From Herbiconiux aconitum (lineage in GTDB: Bacteria > Actinomycetota > Actinomycetes > Actinomycetales > Microbacteriaceae): DNA of 64,000 nt. Below, piece after piece: positions 1 through 8,523 of the stretch; the stretch's first letter is position 1, and each line of letters opens with the position of its first letter. Made by a program: the position numbers and the translations under genes. The notes below the pieces were generated by a model. That model saw only the letters and a list, made by a program, of their open reading frames with translations. It ran no database searches and had not been told where the DNA came from. The stretch spans positions 992,001 to 1,056,000 of the forward strand of contig NZ_JANLCM010000001.1 of NCBI RefSeq assembly GCF_024979235.1, given 5' to 3'.

Positions 1-431
1 CGCGCCTGCTTGCGCGTCGCGCCCCGATGCACCTTGAACAGCTCGCCGATCTGGTTGCCGATGGTCATCACGGGGTTCAGCGCCGAGAGCGCATCCTGGA
101 GCACCAGACTCATCCGCTCGCCGCGCATCAGCCGCCGTTCCTCTTCGGAGAGCGCGAGGATGTCGGTGCCGGCGACCTCCAGCGAGGCGGCCGAGACCCG
201 GGTGTGTTCGTCGGTCAGGCCCATGATGGCGCGGGCGGTCACCGACTTGCCCGACCCGGATTCACCGAGCAGCGCCACGAACTCGCCTCGGGCCACGTCG
301 AGGTCGACTCCTCGCACGGCGCGGATCTCGCGCCCGCCGCCGGTGAAGGTCACGGTGAGGTCGCGCACCCGCAGCGAGGGGGTGCCGGCCGTTGTCATCT
401 CGTCTGCCACGGCTCCATCATCGCCCCTCAT
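1..431 (-). CDS. Peptide ABC transporter ATP-binding protein, DppD/OppD type (C-terminal part beyond window)
   Basis: Cytoplasmic ATPase of a dipeptide/oligopeptide importer. Reading the minus strand from 431 gives a typical Dpp/Opp start: beta-strand leader (LRVRDLTVTF), then Walker A GESGSGKS, and the family sequence around the Q-loop (SLVLQDALSALNPVMTIG), continuing to the window edge. The frame stays open, so signature motif and Walker B lie outside. Two in-frame ATG codons compete, at 431 and 398; neither has a strong ribosome site, and the 398 start matches the usual family N-terminus better. It is divergent from the dipeptidase-binding protein-permease genes at 557-5285, which lack an ATPase of their own, so it probably energises that importer. 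Confidence 0.9.
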   Translation of the reverse strand, partial: MRGDDGAVADEMTTAGTPSLRVRDLTVTFTGGGREIRAVRGVDLDVARGEFVALLGESGSGKSVTARAIMGLTDEHTRVSAASLEVAGTDILALSEEERRLMRGERMSLVLQDALSALNPVMTIGNQIGELFKVHRGATRKQA

Positions 432-485
432 CGTTACCGAATTGTTTCAAGCATGCTAAATCTGTGCCGATATGAATCACTGGTG

Positions 486-515
486 TTGACAAACTTGCCG
501 GAAATCGAGGATGTT
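486..515 (+). promoter_or_regulatory. Candidate promoter for the peptide-utilisation operon
   Basis: The 125-base divergent gap holds an exact TTGACA at 486-491 and a weak GATGTT at 510-515, 18 bases apart, pointing toward the dipeptidase gene. A good ribosome site (AAGGAGAT) follows just before the ATG at 557. The -10 is poor, so an activator may be needed. No clear regulator palindrome was found in the gap. Confidence 0.45.
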
Positions 516-556
516 GTCTACAGCAACGCCGAACTTTCCCAAGAAAAGGAGATCAG

Positions 557-1765
557 ATGCTTGATCCCGCCGCGGCCTACAAGGGCTACACCGCCTACGA
601 CTACCTGGAAGCAGGAAAGGACTACAAGGAGTTCACCTACGCGAAGCAGATCGGCCGCGTGCCGGCCTACCAGGGACTCGGTCTCAGCGCGGCGGAGGAG
701 GAGCGCACTCGCAAGCTCCTGAGCGAAGAGACCGTCATCTCGCTGCACGACCACGTGCAGGTCTTTCCCGAAGACATGACGCAACTGCGCGACCACATCC
801 GCCAGGGTCGCGAACCAACGGGCTACGAGGGTCTCTCGCGCTCGGGCATCACCGCGGTCTTCGACAACGGGATGGACGGCACCTGCTGCATCTCGAGCGA
901 CGCCGGCTGGAAGTACCAGGATGTGCTCTTCGACCTCGGGGTGCGGATGGCCGACCTGGCCCACCAGGACTTCGTGATCAAAGCCGAGTCGGTGAAGGAC
1001 ATCGAGCGGGCCAAGGCCGAGGGCAAGGTCGCCCACGTCTTCGCCCTCGAGGCCGCGACCATGATCGAGAACGAGGTCGACCGGCTCGACGTGCTCTACG
1101 GCTTCGGAGTGCGCCAGATGGGCATCGCCTACTCGGAGCAGAACACGCTCGGCTCGGGCCTCAAGGAGCGCGGAGACGGCGGACTCACCTACTTCGGCGA
1201 GCGCGCGGTCGAGCGCATGAACAAGCTCGGCATCGCCATCGACATCTCGCACTCGGGCGACCGCACCTGCGTCGACGTGATCAAGGCGTCGAAGTACCCG
1301 GTGCTGATCACCCACGCCGGGGCGCGCGGCCTCTGGCCCACGAACCGGATGAAGACCGACGAGACCATCATCGAGTGCGCGAGGCGCGGCGGCGTGATCG
1401 GCATCGAAGCGGCGCCGCACACCACGCTCTCTCCGGCGCATCCGTCGCACTCGCTCGAATCGGTGATGGACCACTTCCAGTATTGCGTCGACCTGGTGGG
1501 TCTCGAGCACGTCAGCTTCGGACCTGACACGCTGTTCGGTGACCACGTGGGGTTGCACCACGCCTTCTCGTCGAACCTCTCGATCAGCCAGGCGCACGGA
1601 CACGTCGAATACGAGGAAGTGGAATACGTCGACGGCATCGAGAACCCGGCCGAGGAGTTCTTCAACATCATCGGCTGGCTCGTGAAGCACGACTACTCAG
1701 ACGACGAAATCCGCGCCGTCGTCGGAGGCAACACCATGCGGGTCCTGAAGGAGGTCTGGGTTTAA
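557..1765 (+). CDS. Membrane dipeptidase-like protein, peptidase family M19
   Basis: 402 residues. Probable metal-dependent dipeptidase of the renal dipeptidase fold (TIM barrel). M19 landmarks are visible in order: first metal motif region LHDHVQVF (63-70), candidate bridging Glu in ALEA (Glu165), DISHSGDRT with His232, THAGARGLWPTNRMKTDE with His253 and Arg264, FGPDTLFGDH with Asp324, and the C-terminal VVGGNTMRVL. The usual N-terminal His-x-Asp reads His-Asp-His (64-66), so ligand geometry may differ. ATG 557 has an AAGGAGAT site. The stop codon shares one base with the next start (TAATG), so the gene is translationally coupled to the binding protein. Likely hydrolyses imported dipeptides; the substrate is not known. 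Confidence 0.83.
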   Translation: MLDPAAAYKGYTAYDYLEAGKDYKEFTYAKQIGRVPAYQGLGLSAAEEERTRKLLSEETVISLHDHVQVFPEDMTQLRDHIRQGREPTGYEGLSRSGITAVFDNGMDGTCCISSDAGWKYQDVLFDLGVRMADLAHQDFVIKAESVKDIERAKAEGKVAHVFALEAATMIENEVDRLDVLYGFGVRQMGIAYSEQNTLGSGLKERGDGGLTYFGERAVERMNKLGIAIDISHSGDRTCVDVIKASKYPVLITHAGARGLWPTNRMKTDETIIECARRGGVIGIEAAPHTTLSPAHPSHSLESVMDHFQYCVDLVGLEHVSFGPDTLFGDHVGLHHAFSSNLSISQAHGHVEYEEVEYVDGIENPAEEFFNIIGWLVKHDYSDDEIRAVVGGNTMRVLKEVWV

Positions 1766-3381
1766 TGCGTAAACGAAGTCTGGCAATCGCGACGCTCGCA
1801 GCGAGCGTCGCCCTCACGCTGAGCGCCTGTGCGCCCTCGGCTCCCCCCGAAGCGTCGACGAGCGCGGCAGCCGCCGGCACCGACACGCTCACCATCGCGA
1901 CCACGACGGATGTGGTGAACTACAACCCGCTGATCGGCAACAGCCGCAGCGACTACTGGATCACCAACCTGATGTACCCGCACCTCATGTCGATCGACGA
2001 CACGGGCAAGAAGACGCCCGAGCTCGCCACGAAGTGGGGCTACGTCGACGACACCACGGGATACTACGAGATCCGCGACGACATGACCTGGAGCGACGGC
2101 GAGCCCGTCACCGCCGAAGACGTGGCCTGGACCATGAACGCGGTGAAGAAGGATGCCCCGTCGGGCACCTTCTACGGCCAGCTCGCCAACTTCGAGTCGG
2201 CCACCGCCGTTTCTGACACCCGCGTCGAGGTGAAGCTCACCAAGCCCGATTCCTCGATCGTCGAGGAGATCGGGTTCTGGGGCAACGTCGTGCCGAAGCA
2301 CGTCTTCGAGAAGGCGGCCTCGGTCGCCGATTTCCCGAACGACGGATCGGACGGCGGCTGGGTGGGCGCAGGCCCCTTCACGCTGCAGAAGGTGCAGGTG
2401 GGGCAGAGCTACGAACTCGACCGCGTGGAGGACTACCCGCTGGTCGAGGGCGGCACCCCCATCCCGGCCAAGGTCGTCTACCGCGTGTTCCCGGATGTCA
2501 ACACCGAGATCCTGGCTCTGCAGAGCGGTGAGGTCGACGCGATCGCCAACGCCCTGCCGCCCGCACAGGTCGACCAGCTGAAGAACTCTCCCGGCATCGC
2601 CGTCGAAGAGGTCACGGGCCTCGGCTACGCGCACATGACCTACAACATGCAGAACCCCGACCTCGCGAAGGTCGAGGTGCGCCAGGCGCTGGCGCACGCG
2701 GTCGACTACGAGGCGATCCGCAAGGTCGTGCTGCAGGACCAGGCGGTGTCGACCGGGTCGAGCCCGCTCATGCCGGTGCTCAGCGATTACTACGACGACT
2801 CGCTCACCGAGTACGAGTTCGACACCGACCTGTCGCGCGAGTTGATGGAGAAGGCGGGCTACACCGCCGACGCGAACGGCAACTTCCCGGTCTCGTTCCG
2901 GCTGATCTACTCGCTGCAGGACAGCGTGACCAGCCAGTGGGCGCAGCTCGTGAAGGACTCGGCGGCCGAAGCCGGAATCACCATCGAACTCCAGGGAACG
3001 GAGCGCAACACCTACCTGGCGCAGACGAACAAGGGTGACTTCGACATCTACGCCGGCAACTTCGCCATCATGGACGACCCGGTGACGAACTTCACCCTGT
3101 CGTACCTGCCGGGCGGCGCGATCAACTACACCTACGTCGACGACCCCGAGTTGAACGACCTGATCGCCCAGGGCGCTGTCACGAGTGACCAGGACGAGAA
3201 GATCGACATCATGCGTCAAGCGGCGAAGATCGTGCACGACAACGTCTACGACAACATCATGTACACGCAGAATCTGTACTTCGCCCACAGCGACAAATGG
3301 GACGGATTCATCACCCAGCCGAGTGAGCTGCTGTCGATCGTGAACCCCGAGTCACTCGCCAGCGCCCACAAGGTGCAGTAA
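1765..3381 (+). CDS. Peptide ABC transporter substrate-binding lipoprotein (SBP_bac_5 family)
   Basis: 538 residues, normal length for DppA/OppA-type binding proteins. The N-terminus is a lipoprotein signal: basic MRKR, hydrophobic core, and lipobox LSAC with the lipidated cysteine at 22, followed by a low-complexity Ala/Thr linker. The mature part starts TDTLTIATTTDVVNYNPL and keeps the family pattern through to ...TQNLYFAHSDKWDGF. It should sit on the outer face of the membrane and hand peptides to the two permeases just downstream. Start ATG overlaps the dipeptidase stop by one base. Confidence 0.93.
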   Translation: MRKRSLAIATLAASVALTLSACAPSAPPEASTSAAAAGTDTLTIATTTDVVNYNPLIGNSRSDYWITNLMYPHLMSIDDTGKKTPELATKWGYVDDTTGYYEIRDDMTWSDGEPVTAEDVAWTMNAVKKDAPSGTFYGQLANFESATAVSDTRVEVKLTKPDSSIVEEIGFWGNVVPKHVFEKAASVADFPNDGSDGGWVGAGPFTLQKVQVGQSYELDRVEDYPLVEGGTPIPAKVVYRVFPDVNTEILALQSGEVDAIANALPPAQVDQLKNSPGIAVEEVTGLGYAHMTYNMQNPDLAKVEVRQALAHAVDYEAIRKVVLQDQAVSTGSSPLMPVLSDYYDDSLTEYEFDTDLSRELMEKAGYTADANGNFPVSFRLIYSLQDSVTSQWAQLVKDSAAEAGITIELQGTERNTYLAQTNKGDFDIYAGNFAIMDDPVTNFTLSYLPGGAINYTYVDDPELNDLIAQGAVTSDQDEKIDIMRQAAKIVHDNVYDNIMYTQNLYFAHSDKWDGFITQPSELLSIVNPESLASAHKVQ

Positions 3382-3414
3382 CCACCCGGTCGACAAAGGG
3401 AAAGGGCGGCCCGC

Positions 3415-4377
3415 GTGCCTCGTTCATCATTCATTCTCCGGCGCCTCGGCAGGGCACTGTTCACGATCTGGTTCGCCGTGACCGTGACGTTCCTCCTGCT
3501 GCGGCTGCTCCCCGGAGATCCGGCACTGGCCGTCGCCAGTCCGAACATGACGGATGACGCGCGGGCCGCCCTCCTCACCCAGTACGGGCTCGACAAGCCC
3601 CTGCTCGTGCAGTACGGCCTCTACCTCGTGCAGCTCGTGCAGGGGAACTTCGGGGTCTCGTTCACGCAGTCCATCCCGGTGATGGACGTGCTGCTGCAGC
3701 GGCTGCCCTGGACGCTGCTGCTCACCATGACGGCCCTCGTGCTGACGACCGCCATCGGCATCCCGCTCGGCGTGCTCGCCGCCTCCAAGCGCGGCGGCTT
3801 CCTCGACAAGCTGGTGCAGGTGATCGGCGTCACCGGGCAGTCGATCTTCGTGCCGTCGATCGGCGTGCTGCTGCTGTTCGTCTTCGGCCTCACCCTGCGC
3901 TGGCTGCCGATCGGCGGCGCCTACGACACGGATGCCTACGGCGCGGCCTGGTACGGGAGCGTGGCGTCCCATCTCGTGCTGCCGGCCGTGTCGCTCATGC
4001 TGATCCAGCTGGGCTCCTACGTGCTCACCATGCGCTCGACGCTGATCGACGCCCTCGGTGAGGACTACGTGACGCTGGCGAAGGCCAACGGCCTGCCCTA
4101 CCGGCGCATCCTCTGGCGGCACGCGCTGCGCAATGCGCTGCTGCCCACCACCACCCTGATCGGCCTGCAACTCGGCTTCCTGGTGGGTGGCGCCGTTCTC
4201 ACCGAGACGGTGTTCGCCTACCCCGGCATCGGCCGCGGCATCTACGAGGCCGTGACCCAACTCGACTTCCCGGTGCTGCAGGGCGCGTTCCTGCTGCTCG
4301 CGATCACCGTGGTGCTCGCCAACATGCTCACCGACATCGTCTACGGATTCCTCGACCCCCGGGTGAAGACATCATGA
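3415..4377 (+). CDS. Peptide ABC transporter permease, DppB/OppB type
   Basis: 320 residues, six predicted membrane helices. The N-terminus (FILRRLGRALFTIWFAVTVT then LRLLPGDPA) is the DppB/OppB hallmark, and the ATPase-contacting EAA-like loop is seen at VTLAKANGLPYRRILWRHAL. Start is GTG at 3415, preceded by an AAAGGG purine run at about 3400. It forms the translocation pore with the next gene, whose ATG overlaps this stop by four bases (ATGA). Confidence 0.95.
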   Translation: MPRSSFILRRLGRALFTIWFAVTVTFLLLRLLPGDPALAVASPNMTDDARAALLTQYGLDKPLLVQYGLYLVQLVQGNFGVSFTQSIPVMDVLLQRLPWTLLLTMTALVLTTAIGIPLGVLAASKRGGFLDKLVQVIGVTGQSIFVPSIGVLLLFVFGLTLRWLPIGGAYDTDAYGAAWYGSVASHLVLPAVSLMLIQLGSYVLTMRSTLIDALGEDYVTLAKANGLPYRRILWRHALRNALLPTTTLIGLQLGFLVGGAVLTETVFAYPGIGRGIYEAVTQLDFPVLQGAFLLLAITVVLANMLTDIVYGFLDPRVKTS

Positions 4378-5285
4378 CCTCTCTCGAATTCGACCCCGCC
4401 GTCACGGCCGGGATGTCCGCCCCCGCGGAGCCCGTCGCCACCGAGAACGGGCGGGCAGGCCTGGCCACTTGGCGGGTATTCCGCAAAGAGCCGCTCGGCA
4501 TCGCGTCGCTCGTCATCCTCGGGCTGCTCGTCGTGGTGTCGGTGGCCGCTCCGCTGCTCGCGCCCTACCCGGGCAGCTATGGCACCGACGTGCTGAAGGC
4601 ACCGAGTCTGCAGTACCCCTTCGGCACCGACTCGCTCGGGCGCGACGTGCTCGGCGAGGTGATCTGGGGAACGCAGCAGAGTCTGCTCGTGGCGATCTCG
4701 GCATCCGTCATCGCCATCGCCTTCGGCACGCTGGTGGCGGTGCTCGGCGCCTACTTCAAGAAGCTCGACGGGTTCATCAGCGTGATCGTCGACCTGACGC
4801 TCTCGCTGCCGGTGCTGCCGCTGATGATCCTGGTCGCGGCTCTCGTGGGGCCGAGTACCGTGACGATCATCGCCGTGGTCGCCGCGTTCTCCTGGCCCGA
4901 AGTCACCCGTCTGGTGCGTTCGCAAGCGCTCACCATCGTGAATCTGCCCTACGTCGACGCGGCACGCCTGATGACCACCTCGCCGCTCTGGATCATCTCG
5001 CGCCACATCGTGCCCGCCGTGACACCGGTGATCGTGGTCTCGGTGGTCGTCACCGCCTCGCGCGCGGTGCTCTCGGCCGCGGGGCTGGCGTTCCTCGGGC
5101 TGGGCGACCCGACCACCTGGTCGTGGGGGCGCATCCTCTACGAGGCGCAGCAATCCGGAGCCATGTCGAGCGCCTGGTGGCTGACCCTGTTCCCCTCCAT
5201 CGCCATCCTTCTTCTCGTGCTCTCGGCAACGCTGCTGTCGATCGCCTACAACGACGCGCGCAACCCGCGCAACCGAGCCCGGTAG
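4374..5285 (+). CDS. Peptide ABC transporter permease, DppC/OppC type
   Basis: 303 residues. The second pore subunit: N-terminal cytoplasmic tail, a first helix (LGIASLVILGLLVVVSVAAP), the DppC motif YPFGTDSLGRDVLGEVIWG, then the BPD_transp_1 domain with the loop YVDAARLMTTSPLWIISRHI. Starts four bases inside the DppB gene. No ATPase gene follows on this strand; the divergent ATPase at the window start is the likely partner. Confidence 0.95.
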   Translation: MTSLEFDPAVTAGMSAPAEPVATENGRAGLATWRVFRKEPLGIASLVILGLLVVVSVAAPLLAPYPGSYGTDVLKAPSLQYPFGTDSLGRDVLGEVIWGTQQSLLVAISASVIAIAFGTLVAVLGAYFKKLDGFISVIVDLTLSLPVLPLMILVAALVGPSTVTIIAVVAAFSWPEVTRLVRSQALTIVNLPYVDAARLMTTSPLWIISRHIVPAVTPVIVVSVVVTASRAVLSAAGLAFLGLGDPTTWSWGRILYEAQQSGAMSSAWWLTLFPSIAILLLVLSATLLSIAYNDARNPRNRAR

Positions 5286-5293
5286 GAGCATCC

Positions 5294-6505
5294 GTGACCC
5301 TGATCGACAGCCCGCCCCGTTTCACCCAGCGTCTCGCGCCGGAGTTCTTCGATCGCGTGCAACAGCGTCTGCTGCCCGCGCTGGAGGAGAACGGATTCGA
5401 CGCCCTCCTCACCGACGACCCCGAAGACGTCGCCTACCTCACCGGCTTCTTCCACCACCCCTGCGAGCGCCCCGTGGCCGTGTGGCTCGAACGCTCCGGT
5501 CGCGTGGTGCTGATGACCCCCGAACTGGAACGCGAGAACGCCCTTCGGCAGAACGCACGGGCCGAGGTCGTCTCCTACGCCGAGTTCCCGGGCATCGAAC
5601 CGCCGTTCGCCTCCTTGGCGCGAGTCGTCGACCGCATCGGGGGCGGCTCCCGGATGCGCGTGGGCTTCACCACGCACATGACGAACGAGCGGCTCACGGC
5701 GTCCGCCGCGCAGCTCCCCGACGCCTCGTACCTGCCCACCACGATCGTGACCGAGGCGCGCTACCTCAAGTTCGACGAGGAGATCGCCCTGCACCGCGAG
5801 GCCGCCCGGGTCACCGATGTGATGCTCGAGGCGGGGGTGTCCCTCGTTCGAGAGGCCGTGGCATCCGGTGGTCAGCTGCCGAGCGAAGCCGAACTCAACT
5901 CGCACGTCACGGGCACCGGCGTGCGCACGATGTACGCCGAGCACGACGACGTGGTGGTGGTGTCGCCCCTCGCCGGGGCCCTGGTCTATGCCGGCGCCAA
6001 CTCCGCCTTTCCGCACGGACTGCCCTCGGGCTACCGGCTGCGCGACGGCGACACCTTCATGCTCTCGCTCGGCTGCGCCGTGGGCGGCCGCTTCGTGGAG
6101 GGCGAGCGCACCTTCGTGCTCGGCACGCCGTCGCCTGAGCAGCGGCTCTACCACGAGACGATCCGGCGGGCGCAGGAGGTCGGCGGTGTGGCCATCCGGC
6201 CAGGTGCCGAATGCCGTCAGGCCAATGCCACCTGCCTCGCCGTGATCGAAGACGCCGGACTCGGGCACTTCATCCGGCACCGCCAGGGGCACGGGATCGG
6301 GCTCGGCATGCACGAGCCGCCGTGGCTCGAGGCCGGCGACCCGACGCTGCTCGCGCCCGGGATGGTGGTGTCGAACGAGCCGGGCATCTACATCCCGGGG
6401 CACGCCGGCTACCGCATCAGCGACAGCATCCTCGTGACCGAGGCCGGGTCGGAACCGCTCACCGCGTTCCCGCGCGGGCTCGACGACTGCACCATCCCGC
6501 TCTGA
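5294..6505 (+). CDS. M24-fold (pita-bread) protein annotated-type Xaa-Pro peptidase, with degraded metal site
   Basis: 403 residues from GTG 5294, which follows a TAGGAG site at 5283-5288; the open frame extends upstream but only as a shadow of the permease gene. It has an N-terminal creatinase/prolidase-like domain (1-160) and a C-terminal pita-bread domain. Of the five classical M24 metal ligands only His333 (QGHGIGLGMHEPP) and Glu362 (SNEPGIYIPG) remain; the other positions align to Ser258, Glu269 and Ser376 (GYRISDSILVT). This resembles the metal-free creatinase-like branch rather than true aminopeptidases. The operon suggests action on a peptide-like or amidino substrate; the reaction is unknown. 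Confidence 0.8.
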   Translation: MTLIDSPPRFTQRLAPEFFDRVQQRLLPALEENGFDALLTDDPEDVAYLTGFFHHPCERPVAVWLERSGRVVLMTPELERENALRQNARAEVVSYAEFPGIEPPFASLARVVDRIGGGSRMRVGFTTHMTNERLTASAAQLPDASYLPTTIVTEARYLKFDEEIALHREAARVTDVMLEAGVSLVREAVASGGQLPSEAELNSHVTGTGVRTMYAEHDDVVVVSPLAGALVYAGANSAFPHGLPSGYRLRDGDTFMLSLGCAVGGRFVEGERTFVLGTPSPEQRLYHETIRRAQEVGGVAIRPGAECRQANATCLAVIEDAGLGHFIRHRQGHGIGLGMHEPPWLEAGDPTLLAPGMVVSNEPGIYIPGHAGYRISDSILVTEAGSEPLTAFPRGLDDCTIPL

Positions 6506-6569
6506 GCGGGCGATCACGCACCACCGGCACGACAGCCCCACCAGATCCACAGAACGACAGGAGTCACCC

Positions 6570-7490
6570 ATGAACGAGAACACCACCGCGGTCTCGCCGG
6601 AGTTCGCGGCAGCCACCACCACCGCCCAGCGTGTCACCATCAACGGCAACGAACTGGCCGTCGAGGTGCTCGGCCCTGAGGGGGCGCCGGTGATCATCAC
6701 CCACCACGGCGCTCCCGGCCTCGGCAGCCGCGCCGAGCCGCGCGCGAGCTTCGGGCGGCTGGCCGACGAGTACCGGGTGGTGGTGTTCGACGCCCGGGGC
6801 TCGGGCGAGAGCGAGGGTTCGGGCGAGTTCAGCCACGAGCAGTGGGCGGCCGACATCGACGGGCTGCGCGAATGGATCGGCGCCAAGACCATCGTGATGG
6901 CCGGCGGCTCCTACGGCGGTTTCATGTCGATGGAGTATGCCGTCCGCTACCCCGAGCGGGTGACCGCCATGGTGCTGCGCGACACCTCGGCCGACAACGG
7001 CAACGCCCACCTCGCCCGCGAGAACGCGCTCGCCTCCGACCGGGTCACCATCGACATGGAGAAGTTCGACCGCATCGACGAGGGACGGGTGGCCGACGAC
7101 GACGACCTGCGCGACTGCTGGCGCGAGATCCTGCCGCTCTACGACTTCCACTACGACCCGGCATCCGTCGAGAAGAAGGTGGCGGCCACCCCCTACCGCT
7201 ACGAAGCGCACAACTACGCGTTCTCGAAGAACCTGCCGAACTACGACCTCAAGCCGCAGCTGCCCGGCGTCACCGCACCGACGCTCATCACCGTGGGGCG
7301 CACGGATTGGATCACGCCGGTATCGTGTAGCGAAACCATCGCGAGCCTCATTCCCGACTCGGAGCTCGTGGTGTTCGAGAAATCAGGGCATTCTCCGCAG
7401 ATCGAAGAGGTCGAGCTATGGACAGCGACAGTTCGGGACTTCCTGCACCGCGTGGCCCCCACGGGCAAGGACAGCACGACGGAGCTCTGA
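6570..7490 (+). CDS. Alpha/beta hydrolase, proline iminopeptidase-like
   Basis: 306 residues. Alpha/beta hydrolase fold with oxyanion region HHGAPG (45-50), nucleophile elbow GGSYGG with Ser114, a cap domain rich in acidic residues (about 150-230), catalytic Asp in GRTDWITP and His in SGHSPQ. ATG 6570 has an AGGAG site eight bases upstream. It lies 64 bases after the M24-fold gene in the peptide-utilisation cluster, so a role in cleaving imported peptides or amides is plausible. Esterase or other hydrolase activity cannot be excluded. Confidence 0.85.
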   Translation: MNENTTAVSPEFAAATTTAQRVTINGNELAVEVLGPEGAPVIITHHGAPGLGSRAEPRASFGRLADEYRVVVFDARGSGESEGSGEFSHEQWAADIDGLREWIGAKTIVMAGGSYGGFMSMEYAVRYPERVTAMVLRDTSADNGNAHLARENALASDRVTIDMEKFDRIDEGRVADDDDLRDCWREILPLYDFHYDPASVEKKVAATPYRYEAHNYAFSKNLPNYDLKPQLPGVTAPTLITVGRTDWITPVSCSETIASLIPDSELVVFEKSGHSPQIEEVELWTATVRDFLHRVAPTGKDSTTEL

Positions 7491-7492
7491 CG

Positions 7493-8518
7493 GTGCGAGC
7501 TCTCGACACCCTCGACGACCTCGACCGCCGGATCGTGGTCGCCATGCAGCACGACGGGCGAGCGAGCTGGCGGGCCATCGCCGAGATGGTCGGTTCGTCG
7601 ACCGCCACCGTCGCGCGGCGCGGCCAGTCGCTGATCGCCTCCGGAGTCATCAAGGTCGCGGTGAACCCCGCGCTCGGAGCGGCCGGCCAGGTCGACTCCT
7701 TCTTCATCCGCATCAACTGCGCGCCCGGCACCCAGCTGATGGTGGCCGAGCAGCTCGTCGCCCACGAAGACGTGCGGTTCATCACCGTGGTCACCGGGCA
7801 GTACGACATCATCGCGGAGCTCGTGGTGCAGGGTGGCGCGACGCACTACCCGCAGCTGCTCGAGGAACTGCAGTCGATCGAGGGCGTCGAGCGCTGGCGC
7901 AGCGACCTCGTGATGCACATCTACAAGGTCTCGTTCGACTGGGGCCGCCAGCTCTTCGCCGACACACTGGCATTGCCGGATGTCGACAGCGACTTCCAGC
8001 GCCACGTCGAGCCCGAGAGCTGCAGCCCCGCGCACTTCGACGCCTCGGATTGGAAGATCATCGAGGCCCTGCGCGACGACGGGCGCGAGACCTTCCAGGC
8101 CATCGCCGACCGGGTGGGCATGAACGAGTCGAGCGTGCGCCGGCGCTTCGAGCGGTTGCGCTCGTCGAAGTGCATCGACATCCTCACCCTGGTGCCGGCG
8201 CCCGCGCTCGGCATGGGGGCCGAGACACTGCTCACCGTCAAGGTGACCCCCTCGCGCATGGACGCCGTCGCTCTCGAACTCGCCAAGCATCCGGCCATCC
8301 GCTACCTGGCCGCCACGCTCGATGAGAACTCGCTGTTCTGCGAGGTGATCGTGCCTTCGACCGACGACCTCTACGGCTTCATCACCTCGACGCTCTCGCA
8401 GCTCGGCGGCGTGGAGGGCTGGACCGCGTCGATGGAGCTGCTCTTCTTGAAGCGCGGCTTCATCGAGACCCCCTGGTGGCGCACCCAGGTCGCCCAGTCG
8501 GAGAAGCCCGCCGCCTGA
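7493..8518 (+). CDS. Tandem Lrp/AsnC-family transcriptional regulator
   Basis: 341 residues from GTG 7493, chosen because GGAG lies eight bases before it and it starts two bases after the hydrolase stop; an in-frame ATG at 7418 would overlap that gene by 73 bases. The protein is a duplicated AsnC unit: winged helix LDDLDRRIVVAMQHDGRASW, a RAM ligand-binding domain, then a second helix-turn-helix (DWKIIEALRDDGRETFQAIA) and a second RAM domain. Lrp/AsnC proteins sense amino acids, so it probably couples this peptide operon to amino-acid supply. Confidence 0.88.
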   Translation: MRALDTLDDLDRRIVVAMQHDGRASWRAIAEMVGSSTATVARRGQSLIASGVIKVAVNPALGAAGQVDSFFIRINCAPGTQLMVAEQLVAHEDVRFITVVTGQYDIIAELVVQGGATHYPQLLEELQSIEGVERWRSDLVMHIYKVSFDWGRQLFADTLALPDVDSDFQRHVEPESCSPAHFDASDWKIIEALRDDGRETFQAIADRVGMNESSVRRRFERLRSSKCIDILTLVPAPALGMGAETLLTVKVTPSRMDAVALELAKHPAIRYLAATLDENSLFCEVIVPSTDDLYGFITSTLSQLGGVEGWTASMELLFLKRGFIETPWWRTQVAQSEKPAA

Positions 8519-8523
8519 CCCCC

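Noticed and set aside
1762..3288. Long minus-strand open frame of 508 codons opposite the binding-protein gene
   Set aside because: Shadow of a high-GC gene: the plus strand has a lipobox, family motifs and an overlap with its neighbour, while this frame is Val/Arg/Asp/His-rich with no motif.
4469..6505. Start of the M24-fold gene at 4469
   Set aside because: The upstream frame lies within the dppC-type permease gene and is Arg/Ala-rich; GTG 5294 has a good ribosome site and matches the family N-terminus.
5246..6892. 548-codon minus-strand open frame opposite the M24-fold gene
   Set aside because: Antisense shadow; composition is biased and it crosses the boundary between two real genes.
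7418..7492. ATG 7418 as start of the AsnC regulator
   Set aside because: It would overlap the hydrolase by 73 bases; GTG 7493 has a GGAG site and begins just before the first helix-turn-helix.
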